Assembly (NCBI GenBank): GCA_964440305.1
Contig: CAYTRS010000001.1
Coordinates: 40,175 to 104,174 of the forward strand
DNA from: CAYTRS01 sp964440305
GTDB lineage: Bacteria > Patescibacteriota > Minisyncoccia > Moranbacterales > JAKLHP01
DNA: 64,000 bases
Reading direction: 5' to 3'
The translations under genes were made by a program, and so were the position numbers. Below the pieces are notes generated by a model, which saw only the letters and a program-made list of their open reading frames with translations, searched no databases and was not told the DNA's origin. Below are positions 44,253-54,422 of this stretch, one piece after another. The stretch's first letter is position 1, and the number at the start of each line of letters is the position of its first letter.

Positions 44253-44330
44253 ATTATCACTTAGCAGGCTTTAATAAAAAAGATATCTTGCGGAAAGCTT
44301 TTATTACTGAAGGCTTTTTATATGCGTCGC

Positions 44331-44359
44331 TTTACAATTTGAAAAAAGTGGTCTATAAT
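44331..44359 (+). promoter_or_regulatory. Promoter of the second uvrA
   Basis: TTTACA (44331-44336), 17-nt spacer, TATAAT (44354-44359), about 25 nt of leader before ATG 44391. A weak hairpin (AAAGCTT...AAGGCTTT) precedes it. Confidence 0.65.
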
Positions 44360-44390
44360 TTTCTAAATGACTTTATAATCTTTAATAGCC

Positions 44391-47249
44391 ATGGAAAAGC
44401 GCGATAGAAACTCAAAAGGCAGAGATTGGATAATAATCAGAGGAGCGAGAACCAACAACCTTAAGGCTGTGGATGTCGATATCCCCAGAAATAAACTGGT
44501 GGTAATAACCGGACTTTCCGGATCTGGAAAGTCTTCATTGGCTTTTGATACCATATATGCCGAAGGGAACCGCCGATATATGGAAGGCCTTTCTTCTTAT
44601 GCAAGAAATTTCTTGGACGTCGGAGCTAAGCCGGACGCGGATAAGATAGAAAATTTAAGTCCTACGGTGGCCATTGACCAAAAAAGCATTAGCCGGAGTC
44701 CGCGTTCAACAGTGGGAACGCTTACAGAAATTTATGATTATCTCCGTATTCTTTTCTCAAAAGCAGGCAGAATTCATTGCCCTTATTGCGGTAGTTTGAT
44801 GCAGAAAAAAAACTCTAGGGAGATCGCCGAGGAAATCGTACTTCTTCCGGAGAAAAGCCAAGTTGCAATAATAGCTCCGCTCAAAGACTTGGTTGAAAAA
44901 GAAAAAAACATAAAAAATATCTTGCGCCAAGTGGGGAATTGGGGATACGCGAGGATATTTTTAAGTGGAAAAGTAATGGCTATTTCCGAAGCGCTCCTTA
45001 TTAGCAACAACGACATTCCCTATGAAGTCGGAGTAGTAATTGACCGGCTTATTACCAGCCGGAAAAATTTTGATAGGGAAAGAATCATTGATTCCATTGA
45101 AACTTCTTTCAAGCTAAGCTTCGGCTCTGTCATGATCTGGATAGACGGAAAAGAAAGCCGCATTTTTAACCAGGATTTTGTATGCTCTTCCTGTGGAATG
45201 AGAGTTAAGGAAATTACTCCGCGCCATTTTTCTTTTAATAGCCCGGAAGGAGCTTGTCCGGAATGCTTGGGGTTGGGATTTAAGCTTAAAGTTAATCCGG
45301 AGCTTGTAATTCCCAATAAGAATCTTTCATTGCTGGAGGGAGCGATTAAGCCGTGGAATAAATCAGAAGGAAGAGGCGGGAACTCGGTCAATTTTTCCGC
45401 TCTTAACGCACTGGCAAAAGAATACGGATTTTCTCTTAAGGTTCCAGTTAGAAAGCTAAAGCCCTCAGATCTCGATATTATTCTTTATGGTCTGCCGGGA
45501 AAAAAATTGGAGGAAAAGATAAATGATATGGGTGGAGTGGGAAGAATTTCATTTTCATTCGAGGGGGTTATTCCGCTTCTGGAGAAAAAGTACCGGGAAG
45601 CAAAATCCGATTATTTGCGGTCGGAAATTGAAAAATACATGATTTGCGAAACCTGCCCTCTTTGCAGGGGAAAAAGAATAAAAAAAGAATATCTTTCTGT
45701 GCTAATTAACAACAAATCCATAGACGATATTGTCAATCTGGACATTCTGAGCCTACAGAAATTTTTTTCCGAAGCTTCCCGCTGGGAAATAAGTGAAAGC
45801 GAAAAAAAGGTTGTTCATCCCCTGACCAAAGAAATCATGTCGCGTATCGGTGCTTTGGAAAATGTCGGGCTGGAATATTTGAATCTTGCACGAAGCTCGG
45901 TTACTCTCTCCGGAGGGGAAGCGCAGCGAATCCGGCTAACTTCGCAGATTAACGCCCGACTTATGGGTATTATCTATGTTTTGGATGAGCCTTCCATCGG
46001 GCTTCACAGCCGGGATACGGAAAAGCTCATCAGAACAATTAGATCTCTTAAGGAGGCGGGAAATTCAATGATAATCGTCGAACACGATGAATCAATAATC
46101 AGAGCTGCCGATTGGATCATAGATATGGGTCCTGGAGCTGGAGAAGAAGGCGGGGAAGTTATTTTTTCCGGAGATTTTAAAAAGCTTTCACGCTCCAAAA
46201 CTTTGACGGCGGACTATCTTTTGCAGAAAAAGAAAGTGCAGATAAGAAAAAATTCAAAGCGGAAACCAAACAAGCACATTGAGGTAATTGGTGCCTCGGA
46301 AAACAACCTAAAGAATATCAGTATTAAAATTCCTCTTGGTAATTTTGTTTCCATTTGCGGAGTTTCCGGATCGGGAAAATCTACCTTAGTAAATGACATT
46401 TTAGCCAAGGCTCTTTCCAAACATTTTTATGGAGCCAAGGCTGATCCGGGCAAGTACAAAAAAATAAAAGGCCTGGAAAATATTGACAAGGTGATTAATA
46501 TTGATCAAAGCCCGATTGGAAGAACGCCCCGCTCCAATGCTGCGACTTATACAGGGGTTTTTTCACATATCCGGGACATTTTTGCCGACCTTCCCGAATC
46601 CAAAAGCCGGGGATACACCGCCAGCCGATTCAGTTTTAATATGAGGGGTGGACGCTGCGAAATTTGCCAGGGAGAAGGGCAGCGGAAAATAGAAATGCAT
46701 CTCCTTCCCGATATTTATGTGAAATGTGAAGCCTGCGGTGGAACCAGATACAGCAAAAAAACTTTGGAAATTGAATATAAGGGATATAATGTGGCGCAAG
46801 TTTTGGATATGAACGTGAGCTTTGCCTTGAGGTTTTTTTCCAAGTTTCCGTTGATTGCCGAAAAGCTTAAGACCATGGAAGAAGTGGGGTTGGGATATTT
46901 GAAATTGGGGCAAAGCGCGACGGATCTTTCCGGAGGGGAAGCGCAGAGAATTAAGCTTTCTGCCGAGCTTGCCCGAAAATCAACCGGAAAAACCCTTTAT
47001 ATCTTGGATGAACCGACAATCGGTCTCCACTTTGAAGATGTGCAAAAGCTCCTTCAGGTTTTAAATGATTTGGTGGAAAGAAAAAATACAGTATTGGTAG
47101 TGGAGCATAATTTAGATGTCATTAAAAATTCCGACTGGGCGATAGAACTTGGCCCGGAAGGCGGAGATAAGGGGGGAGAGGTGGTGTTTGAAGGATTGCC
47201 GGAAAAGCTTAAAAAGTGCAAAAGAAGTTGGACGGGGAAATACTTATAG
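44391..47249 (+). CDS. uvrA: Excinuclease ABC subunit A, second (divergent) copy
   Basis: 952-aa UvrA paralogue with both ABC modules intact: Walker [10 protein letters not shown] and GVSGSGKST, signatures TLSGGEAQR and DLSGGEAQR, zinc-finger cysteines (CPYC; CSSC...CPEC; CEIC...CEAC). Unlike UvrA2/DrrC types it keeps the full-length central insert, so UvrB interaction is possible. It differs from the first copy at the conserved loop ([20 protein letters not shown] instead of LSAYARQFLGQMEKPDVD). It has its own promoter and follows uvrC. Confidence 0.93.
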   Translation: MEKRDRNSKGRDWIIIRGARTNNLKAVDVDIPRNKLVVITGLSGSGKSSLAFDTIYAEGNRRYMEGLSSYARNFLDVGAKPDADKIENLSPTVAIDQKSISRSPRSTVGTLTEIYDYLRILFSKAGRIHCPYCGSLMQKKNSREIAEEIVLLPEKSQVAIIAPLKDLVEKEKNIKNILRQVGNWGYARIFLSGKVMAISEALLISNNDIPYEVGVVIDRLITSRKNFDRERIIDSIETSFKLSFGSVMIWIDGKESRIFNQDFVCSSCGMRVKEITPRHFSFNSPEGACPECLGLGFKLKVNPELVIPNKNLSLLEGAIKPWNKSEGRGGNSVNFSALNALAKEYGFSLKVPVRKLKPSDLDIILYGLPGKKLEEKINDMGGVGRISFSFEGVIPLLEKKYREAKSDYLRSEIEKYMICETCPLCRGKRIKKEYLSVLINNKSIDDIVNLDILSLQKFFSEASRWEISESEKKVVHPLTKEIMSRIGALENVGLEYLNLARSSVTLSGGEAQRIRLTSQINARLMGIIYVLDEPSIGLHSRDTEKLIRTIRSLKEAGNSMIIVEHDESIIRAADWIIDMGPGAGEEGGEVIFSGDFKKLSRSKTLTADYLLQKKKVQIRKNSKRKPNKHIEVIGASENNLKNISIKIPLGNFVSICGVSGSGKSTLVNDILAKALSKHFYGAKADPGKYKKIKGLENIDKVINIDQSPIGRTPRSNAATYTGVFSHIRDIFADLPESKSRGYTASRFSFNMRGGRCEICQGEGQRKIEMHLLPDIYVKCEACGGTRYSKKTLEIEYKGYNVAQVLDMNVSFALRFFSKFPLIAEKLKTMEEVGLGYLKLGQSATDLSGGEAQRIKLSAELARKSTGKTLYILDEPTIGLHFEDVQKLLQVLNDLVERKNTVLVVEHNLDVIKNSDWAIELGPEGGDKGGEVVFEGLPEKLKKCKRSWTGKYL

Positions 47250-47376
47250 CGGAATTTCCAATTACCAATTTTCAATTTCCAATTAATTTCTAAATTTTAA
47301 ATTATTAAAAAATTTGAATTTAGATATTTATAATTTTATTGGATATTAGGAATTGGATATTGGGAATTTAAAGTGC
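47250..47376. repeat. TTCCAAT-type inverted repeat after the second uvrA
   Basis: AATTTCCAATTACCAATTTTC... on the left is mirrored by GGATATTAGGAATTGG...GGGAATTTAAAG on the right with an AT-rich centre. The same heptad style occurs within genes at 54004, 58447 and 63595. Confidence 0.6.
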
Positions 47377-47838
47377 TTAAAAGGCAATTAAAAGGCAGAT
47401 TGATATTAGTGAGATTATAATATCATTTATTGAATTTCTGAAGTTCCACTCTCTTTCTTTTGAAAATTTTGGATAGCGGTGAATTTTTGAATGAAAATCA
47501 ATAATGGGTTTTAGGAATTTTATTCCCATTTTCCAGTAAAGAAAAGTCAAAAGATCGGGAAACATTGAAAAAAATGATCCCAAGAAAATATTAAAAGATT
47601 TTTCGCCGGAGGGATTTGCGAAATAGATGAATGAAAAAATTATGCCTAATCCGATCAAGATATCTAATGCTACTTTCCACCATGTTTTTCTAAGGGGCGA
47701 ACTTTGATTAAGATATTCTCCATGACGCAAATTATCCATCGCGAAATGGGATACTGTTGAAAGCAGGATTATAAGCAGGGGATTTCCGAAATTTTTTCCG
47801 ATAACCGCTCCAGCAAGAGCGTGAGTAGTTAAAATCAT
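47377..47838 (-). CDS. Small polytopic membrane protein, possible metal-dependent hydrolase
   Basis: 153 aa with three to four hydrophobic helices and conserved-looking polar positions: THALAGAVIG at the N-terminus, STVSHFAMDNLRHGEY, SMFPDLLTFLYW and DFHSKIHRY. The His/Asp pattern resembles YdjM-like membrane hydrolases, but the match is weak. It is the only minus-strand gene in this part. It diverges from rsmI with just 13 bases between the starts. Confidence 0.5.
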   Translation of the reverse strand: MILTTHALAGAVIGKNFGNPLLIILLSTVSHFAMDNLRHGEYLNQSSPLRKTWWKVALDILIGLGIIFSFIYFANPSGEKSFNIFLGSFFSMFPDLLTFLYWKMGIKFLKPIIDFHSKIHRYPKFSKEREWNFRNSINDIIISLISICLLIAF

Positions 47839-47851
47839 AAAAAATAAAATT

Positions 47852-48514
47852 ATGCTTTATATAATTGCAACTCCTATCGGTAATCTGGAAGATATAACTC
47901 TTAGAGCTTTGCGTATTCTCAAGGAGGTTGATTTGATTTTATGCGAAGACACTAGGGTAACGCAAAAACTCCTCAATCATTATAGCATAAAGAAGCCTTT
48001 GGTTTCCTATCACGAACACAGCCGGTTGAAAAAAAACGAATTTATCATAAAAGAATTGAAAGACGGAAAAAATCTTGCCTTGGTAACAGATGCAGGAACT
48101 CCGGGAATTTCAGATCCGGGAAATAAACTCATAGAAGAAGTCTTGAAAGAGGAAATAAAAATCGTTCCTATTCCAGGACCGTCAGCTCTTGGAATAATAA
48201 TAAGCGTTGCGGGAATTAATCTCAAGGAATTTTTATTTCTTGGCTTTCCTCCTCACAAAAAAGGACGAGAAACATTTTTCAAAAAAATCGCTTCGCAAGA
48301 TGTGCCGGCAATATATTTTGAATCCTCCCACAGGATAATTAAAAATCTGGAACTTTTGAAAAGTTTTAGCGAAAATATCAATGTCATTATCGGGAAAGAA
48401 ATGACGAAAATGTTTGAAGAAATTATTAGGGGAAAAATCGGCGAAGTGATTGAATATTTCCAAAAAAATCCGGAAAAAATAAAAGGAGAATTCACCATTA
48501 CTGTTTATAATTAG
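47852..48514 (+). CDS. rsmI: 16S rRNA (cytidine-1402-2'-O)-methyltransferase
   Basis: Methylates C1402 in the ribosomal P site. N-terminal LYIIATPIGNLEDITLRALR, LCEDTRVTQKLLNHY, LVTDAGTPGISDPG and IPGPSALGIIISVAGI are diagnostic. FLGFPPHKKGR and YFESSHRIIKNL follow. At 220 aa it lacks the short C-terminal extension of longer homologues. Confidence 0.95.
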   Translation: MLYIIATPIGNLEDITLRALRILKEVDLILCEDTRVTQKLLNHYSIKKPLVSYHEHSRLKKNEFIIKELKDGKNLALVTDAGTPGISDPGNKLIEEVLKEEIKIVPIPGPSALGIIISVAGINLKEFLFLGFPPHKKGRETFFKKIASQDVPAIYFESSHRIIKNLELLKSFSENINVIIGKEMTKMFEEIIRGKIGEVIEYFQKNPEKIKGEFTITVYN

Positions 48515-48520
48515 AAGTGA

Positions 48521-48526
48521 TATAAT
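48521..48526 (+). promoter_or_regulatory. -10 box giving a probable leaderless argS transcript
   Basis: TATAAT ends 6 nt before the argS ATG at 48533, so transcription would begin at or next to the start codon. The -35 region is weak. Confidence 0.45.
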
Positions 48527-48532
48527 TAAATC

Positions 48533-50128
48533 ATGAGAAAAGAGTTGGCGGAAAAAATAAAGGAAGCGGTATTGGAGCTTCAGGAAGAAGGAAAGCTGCC
48601 TCAATTTGAAATTGGGGAAATTCAGGTTGATTATCCAAAGGATGAAAAATTTGGAGATTATGCAACCAACACAGCTCTAGTTCTTTCGGAAAAAGCCGGA
48701 AAGAAACCGATGGAGATCGCGAAACTTATTTCGAATAAAATCAAGGATGAGAACATTCAAAATGTGGAAGTTGCAGGTCCCGGGTATATAAATTTTTATC
48801 TGTCTCCCGAATATTTTTCAAATCTTATCCAGAAAATCAATGAGGAAGGAGAAAATTTCGGAAATAACGAAAGTGGAAAGGGGAAGAGGGTTAATTTGGA
48901 ATTTATTTCTGCCAATCCCACTGGACCGATTCATCTCGGTAATGCCAGGGGCGGACCTTTGGGCGACACGCTCGCGAATATTTTGGAAAAATCTGGATAT
49001 GAAGTTACGCGGGAATATTATGTTAATGATTTTGGGAATCAAGTAGAAATTTTGGGGCATTCTGTTTTGGGAGACAATGAGGCGCAATATAAAGGCGAAT
49101 ATATTGAAAACTTGAAAAAGAAAAAATCTGCTGAATTGAAGAATGCCAAGGAGATTGGGATTTGGGCGGCGGGAGAAATCCTTGAGGGTCTTATCAAGCC
49201 TTCTTGCGAAAAGCTGGGGATAAATTTTGATAATTGGTTTTCGGAAAAAAGCCTTCATGAAAGGAAAAAAACAGAGGAGGTGGTAGAAATTTTAAAAAAT
49301 AAAGGATTAGCTTATGAAAAGGACGGAGCTTTATGGTTTAAATCTACTGAATTCGGAGATGACAAAGACAGGGTTATTATAAAATCCGACGGAAACAAGA
49401 CCTATATCGTTACGGACTTTGCCTACCATCAGGAAAAATTTAATAAGGGATATAATTGTCTTATAAACATTCAAGGAACAGATCATCACAAGGAAGCCGA
49501 GGTGATGAAATCTTTTGCGGAAAATGTTCTGGGGCAAAAAGGAAAACTTAAATATATTCTTACGCAAATGGTTAGAATAATAAAAGACGGAAAAGAACTT
49601 AAAATGTCCAAGAGAAAAGGTGTTTATTATGCCCTAGATGATCTTTTAGAAGAGGTAGGAAAAGATGCGGTACGGTTTATATTTTTATCTTATGCTCCGA
49701 ACAGCCATATTAATTTTGACATAGACTTGGCACTTCAAAAATCAGAAAAGAATCCCGTCTTTTACGCCCAATATGCGCACGCCAGAATTTCCAGCATTCT
49801 CAAAAAATCGGAAGAGTTTGAATTTAAGGAAAAAAATAAAAGTGACGGAAAAATGCTAGGTGAAGAGAAAGAAATAAATTTAATAAGAGAACTTAATAAA
49901 TTCCCGGAGCTGATAGAGGACATTTCTAAAAATTTTGAAGCGCATAAATTGCCCCACTACGCGGTAAAATTGGCTGATAAATTTCACTCTTTCTACGATT
50001 CCCACCGCGTTTTAGATGAGAATGATCCGGAGACTTCAAAAGCTAGACTAAATCTTATAAATGCTGTTAGAATAGTGATGAAGGAGACGTTGAAGCTTAT
50101 TGGGGTAAATTCACCTGAAAAAATGTAA
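48533..50128 (+). CDS. argS: Arginyl-tRNA synthetase
   Basis: Class I synthetase for tRNA-Arg. N-terminal Add1 domain, signature FISANPTGPIHLGNARGGPL (HIGH equivalent HLGN), the catalytic LINIQGTDHHKEAEVM, KMSKRKG-type loop and the C-terminal all-helical anticodon domain with DALALR-type region (FYAQYAHARISSIL) are present. Length of 531 aa is slightly compact. Confidence 0.96.
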   Translation: MRKELAEKIKEAVLELQEEGKLPQFEIGEIQVDYPKDEKFGDYATNTALVLSEKAGKKPMEIAKLISNKIKDENIQNVEVAGPGYINFYLSPEYFSNLIQKINEEGENFGNNESGKGKRVNLEFISANPTGPIHLGNARGGPLGDTLANILEKSGYEVTREYYVNDFGNQVEILGHSVLGDNEAQYKGEYIENLKKKKSAELKNAKEIGIWAAGEILEGLIKPSCEKLGINFDNWFSEKSLHERKKTEEVVEILKNKGLAYEKDGALWFKSTEFGDDKDRVIIKSDGNKTYIVTDFAYHQEKFNKGYNCLINIQGTDHHKEAEVMKSFAENVLGQKGKLKYILTQMVRIIKDGKELKMSKRKGVYYALDDLLEEVGKDAVRFIFLSYAPNSHINFDIDLALQKSEKNPVFYAQYAHARISSILKKSEEFEFKEKNKSDGKMLGEEKEINLIRELNKFPELIEDISKNFEAHKLPHYAVKLADKFHSFYDSHRVLDENDPETSKARLNLINAVRIVMKETLKLIGVNSPEKM

Positions 50129-50138
50129 AATCGAGAAA

Positions 50139-50212
50139 TTAGCCTGTAGCTGGTTAGCTTCTTAGAACAAAAATATAAATCTATAAGCTATAACCTACAA
50201 GCTAAAAGCTTA
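50139..50212. repeat. AGCTT-type inverted repeat before the GT4 gene
   Basis: TAGCCTGTAGCTGGTTAGCT (50140-50159) is mirrored by AGCTATAACCTACAAGCTAA (50188-50207), with AT-rich sequence between. It ends 5 bases before the start codon. Confidence 0.65.
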
Positions 50213-50217
50213 GATAT

Positions 50218-51390
50218 ATGAGAATAGGAATAGACGCGAGAACAATTTTGAACCCCGAGAAAGGAGATGCCATCGGAGTAGGGCATTACACTTACCAGTT
50301 AATCAGGCATCTTTTGAGGGTGGACAAGGAAAATGAATATGTCCTGTTTTTTGACTTTCGCGTGCGGGAAAAAGACGTCAAAAAATTTACCCTTCCCAAT
50401 GTGAAAATAAAATTTTATCCTTTCTCTGATTATAAGAAATATCTTCCAGGGGCGTATAGTGAAATTTTGGGTACAGCTACGCTTTCCAGAGAAAAGTTGG
50501 ATATCTTGCATTCTACATCTCCTCAAAGCCGGATCCCTGTGGGATATCGGGGAAAATGCGTGATCACTTTTCATGATCTTTCTTCTTATAATGTTCCCCA
50601 ATGCTTTCCGGCAATCAAATCGGCGAAGTTTAAAGCTGTTTGCTCCCTGATGGCCAAAAAAGCCTCGCGCGTAATCGCGGTTTCCAATTCCACAAAGGAA
50701 GATCTTAAGAAGTTCTTGAAAGTTCCGGAGGAGAAAATAAGCGTGGTTTACAGCGGTTTGGACAAAAGGTTTTTTGAAAATCCTCAGGTTGATTCAAACA
50801 AAGTTTTAAAGAAATATGGAATTGAAAAGAAATACATTTTCTTTCTGGGAACCCTAGAGCCTGTCAAAAATATCACGCGTCTTTTTGAAGCTTTTGCAAG
50901 GTTTAAAGAAGAATATAAAAAGAAATTCAATGTGAATAACGGAAAATTTGATTATCAGCTGGTTTTAGGAGGAAAGAAGGGTTGGCTCTATGAGGAAAAC
51001 TTTCAGCTTGCTAAAGATCTCGGAATTACAAAAGATATAGTTTATACCGGATACATCGTGGGAGACGAACTGGTTCCTCTTTTCAAAAACGCGCAGTTTT
51101 TCATAATGCCTTCACTCTATGAAGGATTCGGAATGACAGTTTTGGAGGCGTTTGCAACCGGAACACCAGCTATCGTTTCCAAGGTTTCGTCTCTTCCGGA
51201 AATTGCCGGAAACGCGGCGCAATTTATAAATCCCGTGGATGTTTCCGATATGACCGAGGCAATGATGAGATTTGCGACGGATGAAAATTTGCGCGAAGAA
51301 TACCGCCAGAAAGGTCTGGAGCAGGCGAGAAAATTCGATTGGGAAAAAACCGCGCGAGAAACGCTGGAAGTGTATAAAAGTTTAAAATAG
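50218..51390 (+). CDS. GT4-family glycosyltransferase
   Basis: 390-aa GT-B fold glycosyltransferase. N-terminal MRIGIDARTILNPEKGDAIG, inter-domain ITFHDLSSYNVPQCF and ASRVIAVSNSTKEDLKKF, and C-terminal FFLGTLEPVKNITRLFEAF plus PSLYEGFGMTVLEAFATGTP (the E-x7-E donor-site motif) are present. It probably builds surface glycans. The sugar is not predictable. A second GT4 gene lies at the window end. Confidence 0.92.
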   Translation: MRIGIDARTILNPEKGDAIGVGHYTYQLIRHLLRVDKENEYVLFFDFRVREKDVKKFTLPNVKIKFYPFSDYKKYLPGAYSEILGTATLSREKLDILHSTSPQSRIPVGYRGKCVITFHDLSSYNVPQCFPAIKSAKFKAVCSLMAKKASRVIAVSNSTKEDLKKFLKVPEEKISVVYSGLDKRFFENPQVDSNKVLKKYGIEKKYIFFLGTLEPVKNITRLFEAFARFKEEYKKKFNVNNGKFDYQLVLGGKKGWLYEENFQLAKDLGITKDIVYTGYIVGDELVPLFKNAQFFIMPSLYEGFGMTVLEAFATGTPAIVSKVSSLPEIAGNAAQFINPVDVSDMTEAMMRFATDENLREEYRQKGLEQARKFDWEKTARETLEVYKSLK

Positions 51391-51416
51391 CGATATAACA
51401 ATAGGCTATGAGGTTC

Positions 51417-51492
51417 CTAAAATTATAAAGTTTGTAAAGTTTCCGTTATTTGTTTTATAACCTTATAAACTTGATGAACTTTATAACTACTA
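51417..51492. repeat. AT-rich inverted repeat upstream of ileS
   Basis: AAATTATAAAGTTTGTAAAG (51420-51439) is mirrored by CTTTATAACT/CTTATAAACTTGATGAAC at 51462-51488. It has the same style and position (just before the start codon) as the element before uvrB. Confidence 0.6.
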
Positions 51493-51508
51493 CTATCGCT
51501 TTTTATTT

Positions 51509-54394
51509 ATGTTCAAAAAAGTAAACCCAAAGCAAAGTTTTCCGGAAATGGAAAAAGAGGTGTTGAAGTTCTGGGAAGAGAATAAAATTTTTGAAAAGTC
51601 TATTGAAAATCGGGAAGGAAAACCGGATTACAGCTTTTATGATGGACCTCCCTTTGCGACTGGATTTCCACATTACGGACATTTGGTGGGAAGCGTCATG
51701 AAAGACGTGGTTCCGAGGTTTTGGACTATGAAGGGAAAAAGAGTGGAGCGGAAATGGGGATGGGATTGCCACGGACTTCCGATTGAAAATATTGCCGAGA
51801 AGGGACTTAAAATAAAGAAAAAGAAAGAGATCTATGAAATGGGGGTTGATAAGTTTAATGAATTTTGTCGGTCAACGGTTTTAGAATATGTAGAAGAATG
51901 GGAAAAGGTAATCAAAAGACTTGGACGCTGGGCGGATATGAAAAATGCCTACCGGACTATGGATCTTTCCTACATGGAATCTGTTTGGTGGGTTTTTAAG
52001 CAGCTTTGGGACAAGGGACTTATTTATGAAGGTTATCGCTCGATGCATGTTTGCACGCGATGTGAAACAACCCTTTCTCAATCGGAAGTGGCGGAAGGAT
52101 ACAAAGATATCAAGGATTTGTCGGCAACGGCAAAATTTGAACTAGCAGACGAGCCAGGAGCTTATGTTCTCGCTTGGACCACAACTCCTTGGACTTTAAT
52201 TGGAAATGTTGCATTGGCGGTCGGAGAAAATATTGATTATTCAAAAGTTAAAAGTGGAAATGAAATCTTTATTTTGGCAAAAGAGAGAATTACCGATACT
52301 TTAAAAGATAAAGAATTTGAAATAATTTCTGAATTTAAGGGAAAAGATTTAATTGGAAAAGAATATAAACCGCTTTTTGATTATTATGTAAATAAAGGGC
52401 TTCAAAACGAAGAAAACGGAGGGAAAATCTATCCGGCTGATTTTGTGACAACTAAAGATGGAACAGGAGTTGTTCATATTGCGCCGGCATTTGGAGAAGA
52501 TGATTTAAAGCTTGGAGAAAAATACAAACTTCCGTTTGTGCAGCATGTGGGATTGGACGGACTCATAAAGCCGGAAGCAACCGAATTTGCCGGACTTAGC
52601 GTAAAACCAATGGAAAATCACCAAAAGACAGATGTGGAAGTAATTAAATATTTAGCTAATAAGAATCTTTTGTTTGCCAAGGAAAAATACGAACATTCCT
52701 ATCCGCATTGCTGGCGCTGCGAAACTCCGCTTATAAATTACGCGACTTCATCTTGGTTTGTAAATATCCTGAAATTCAAGGAAAAAGCGTTGGAACTTTC
52801 AAAAGAAATCAATTGGGTTCCAAAGCACATTAAGGAAGGAAGATTTGGAAATTGGCTGGAAGGTGCGCGCGACTGGTCAATATCGCGCCAAAGATTCTGG
52901 GCTTCTGTTATGCCGATTTGGAAATGTGAAAAGTGCGGAGAGGTGAAAGTTTTTGGATCAGTAAAGGAATTGGAAGAAATTAGCGGAGAAAAAATAACAG
53001 ATCTTCACAAGCACATTATTGATAAAATTAATTTTCCTTGTGGAAAATGCAAAAATGAAATGAAACGGATTCCGGATGTTTTGGACACCTGGTTTGATTC
53101 TGGTTCAATGCCGTATGCGCAAGCACACTATCCTTTTGAAAACAAAGAGAAATTTGAAAAGAGTTTTCCGGCGGAATTTATTGCGGAAGGAGTGGATCAA
53201 ACCCGCGCCTGGTTTTATTATCTCCATATTCTGGCTTCAGCCATCAAAGATTCTCCGGCTTTCAAAAATGTCATTGTTAACGGAATAGTTTTAGCAGAGG
53301 ACGGAAAGAAAATGAGCAAGAGACTACAGAATTATCCTGATCCAATGTATCTTTTTGACAAATACGGAGCGGATGCGGTGAGATTTTATCTCATTAGCTC
53401 TCCGGTGGTTTCGGCAGAAAACCTGAATTTCAAAGAATCGGAAGTGTCAGAATTTATCCGTGGAATGTTCCGGATGCTTTGGAACTCGTATTACTTTTTT
53501 GTTCTTTATGCGAATATTGATAAGTTTGAAGCAAATAAAAATAAGTCTGAAGCGAAAAATTTGTTAGACAAATGGATTATTTCTGAACTTAACGCACTTA
53601 TTGAAAACATTGACTCGGCGATGGAAAACTACGAGCTTAATAAAGCATGCCGCTATTTTCCGAAATTCATTGATAATCTTTCCAACTGGTATATCCGCAG
53701 GAGCAGGAAGAGGTTTTGGAAATCGGAAAATGACGAAGATAAAAATGAAGCCTATCAAACGCTTTATACTGTTTTGGTTGAGCTTTCAAAGCTCTTGGCG
53801 CCGTTCACTCCGTTTATCGCGGAAGAAATTTACAAAAATCTTACTGGAAAAGAATCTGTGCACCTAGCCGATTTTCCGAAAGCGGATGAGGGGTTGATTG
53901 ATGAAAAATTGAATAAAGAAATGGCAAAAGTTAGAGAAGTAATAAGCCTAGGACTTGAACAAAGAGCGGTGGATAAGATAAAGGTCAGGCAGCCGCTTGG
54001 GAAATTTTCAATTTTCAATTTTCAATTTTCAAAAGAATCTCTAGACATTATCAAAGAAGAGCTAAACGTAAAAGAAGTCGTTTTAGACAGAAAAAATAAA
54101 GACGAAATAGTTTTAGATACTGAAATTACCGAAGATTTGAAGCTTGAGGGAATTGCCCGCGAGATTATCCGGCATATTCAAGAAATGCGAAAAGAGGCCG
54201 GTTATGAGGTTGACAATAGGATAAAAATAGGATATAATGGTTTTCAAAGAGTTTTTAATAACAAGGATCTAAAGTCCCTTATTATAAGGGAAACTTTGGC
54301 TGATGAAATTACGGAAAATGGCCAGAATAATCCTGATCTTCAAAAGAAATTTTCCATTGATGGGGAAAAGGCAATTATTCGGATTAAAAGATAA
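51509..54394 (+). CDS. ileS: Isoleucyl-tRNA synthetase (eukaryote-like type)
   Basis: 961-aa class I synthetase. DGPPFATGFPHYGHLVGSVM (HIGH equivalent HYGH) with DVVPRFWTMKGKRVERKWGW and DCHGLPIE is the pattern of type 2, eukaryote-like IleRS. The editing domain WTTTPWTLIGNVALAV, KMSKR near residue 600 and an anticodon-binding C-terminus are present. Near residue 833 an in-frame run of TTTTCAA heptads (54004-54034) encodes SIFNFQFSKES inside the C-terminal domain. Confidence 0.95.
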   Translation: MFKKVNPKQSFPEMEKEVLKFWEENKIFEKSIENREGKPDYSFYDGPPFATGFPHYGHLVGSVMKDVVPRFWTMKGKRVERKWGWDCHGLPIENIAEKGLKIKKKKEIYEMGVDKFNEFCRSTVLEYVEEWEKVIKRLGRWADMKNAYRTMDLSYMESVWWVFKQLWDKGLIYEGYRSMHVCTRCETTLSQSEVAEGYKDIKDLSATAKFELADEPGAYVLAWTTTPWTLIGNVALAVGENIDYSKVKSGNEIFILAKERITDTLKDKEFEIISEFKGKDLIGKEYKPLFDYYVNKGLQNEENGGKIYPADFVTTKDGTGVVHIAPAFGEDDLKLGEKYKLPFVQHVGLDGLIKPEATEFAGLSVKPMENHQKTDVEVIKYLANKNLLFAKEKYEHSYPHCWRCETPLINYATSSWFVNILKFKEKALELSKEINWVPKHIKEGRFGNWLEGARDWSISRQRFWASVMPIWKCEKCGEVKVFGSVKELEEISGEKITDLHKHIIDKINFPCGKCKNEMKRIPDVLDTWFDSGSMPYAQAHYPFENKEKFEKSFPAEFIAEGVDQTRAWFYYLHILASAIKDSPAFKNVIVNGIVLAEDGKKMSKRLQNYPDPMYLFDKYGADAVRFYLISSPVVSAENLNFKESEVSEFIRGMFRMLWNSYYFFVLYANIDKFEANKNKSEAKNLLDKWIISELNALIENIDSAMENYELNKACRYFPKFIDNLSNWYIRRSRKRFWKSENDEDKNEAYQTLYTVLVELSKLLAPFTPFIAEEIYKNLTGKESVHLADFPKADEGLIDEKLNKEMAKVREVISLGLEQRAVDKIKVRQPLGKFSIFNFQFSKESLDIIKEELNVKEVVLDRKNKDEIVLDTEITEDLKLEGIAREIIRHIQEMRKEAGYEVDNRIKIGYNGFQRVFNNKDLKSLIIRETLADEITENGQNNPDLQKKFSIDGEKAIIRIKR
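54004..54034. repeat. In-frame TTTTCAA heptad repeat within ileS
   Basis: About four tandem copies of the heptad, translated as part of the C-terminal domain. The unit is the same as in nearby intergenic repeats. Confidence 0.7.
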
Positions 54395-54422
54395 TTGTTA
54401 TTTAACAAAGGAGGAAGAGGAT

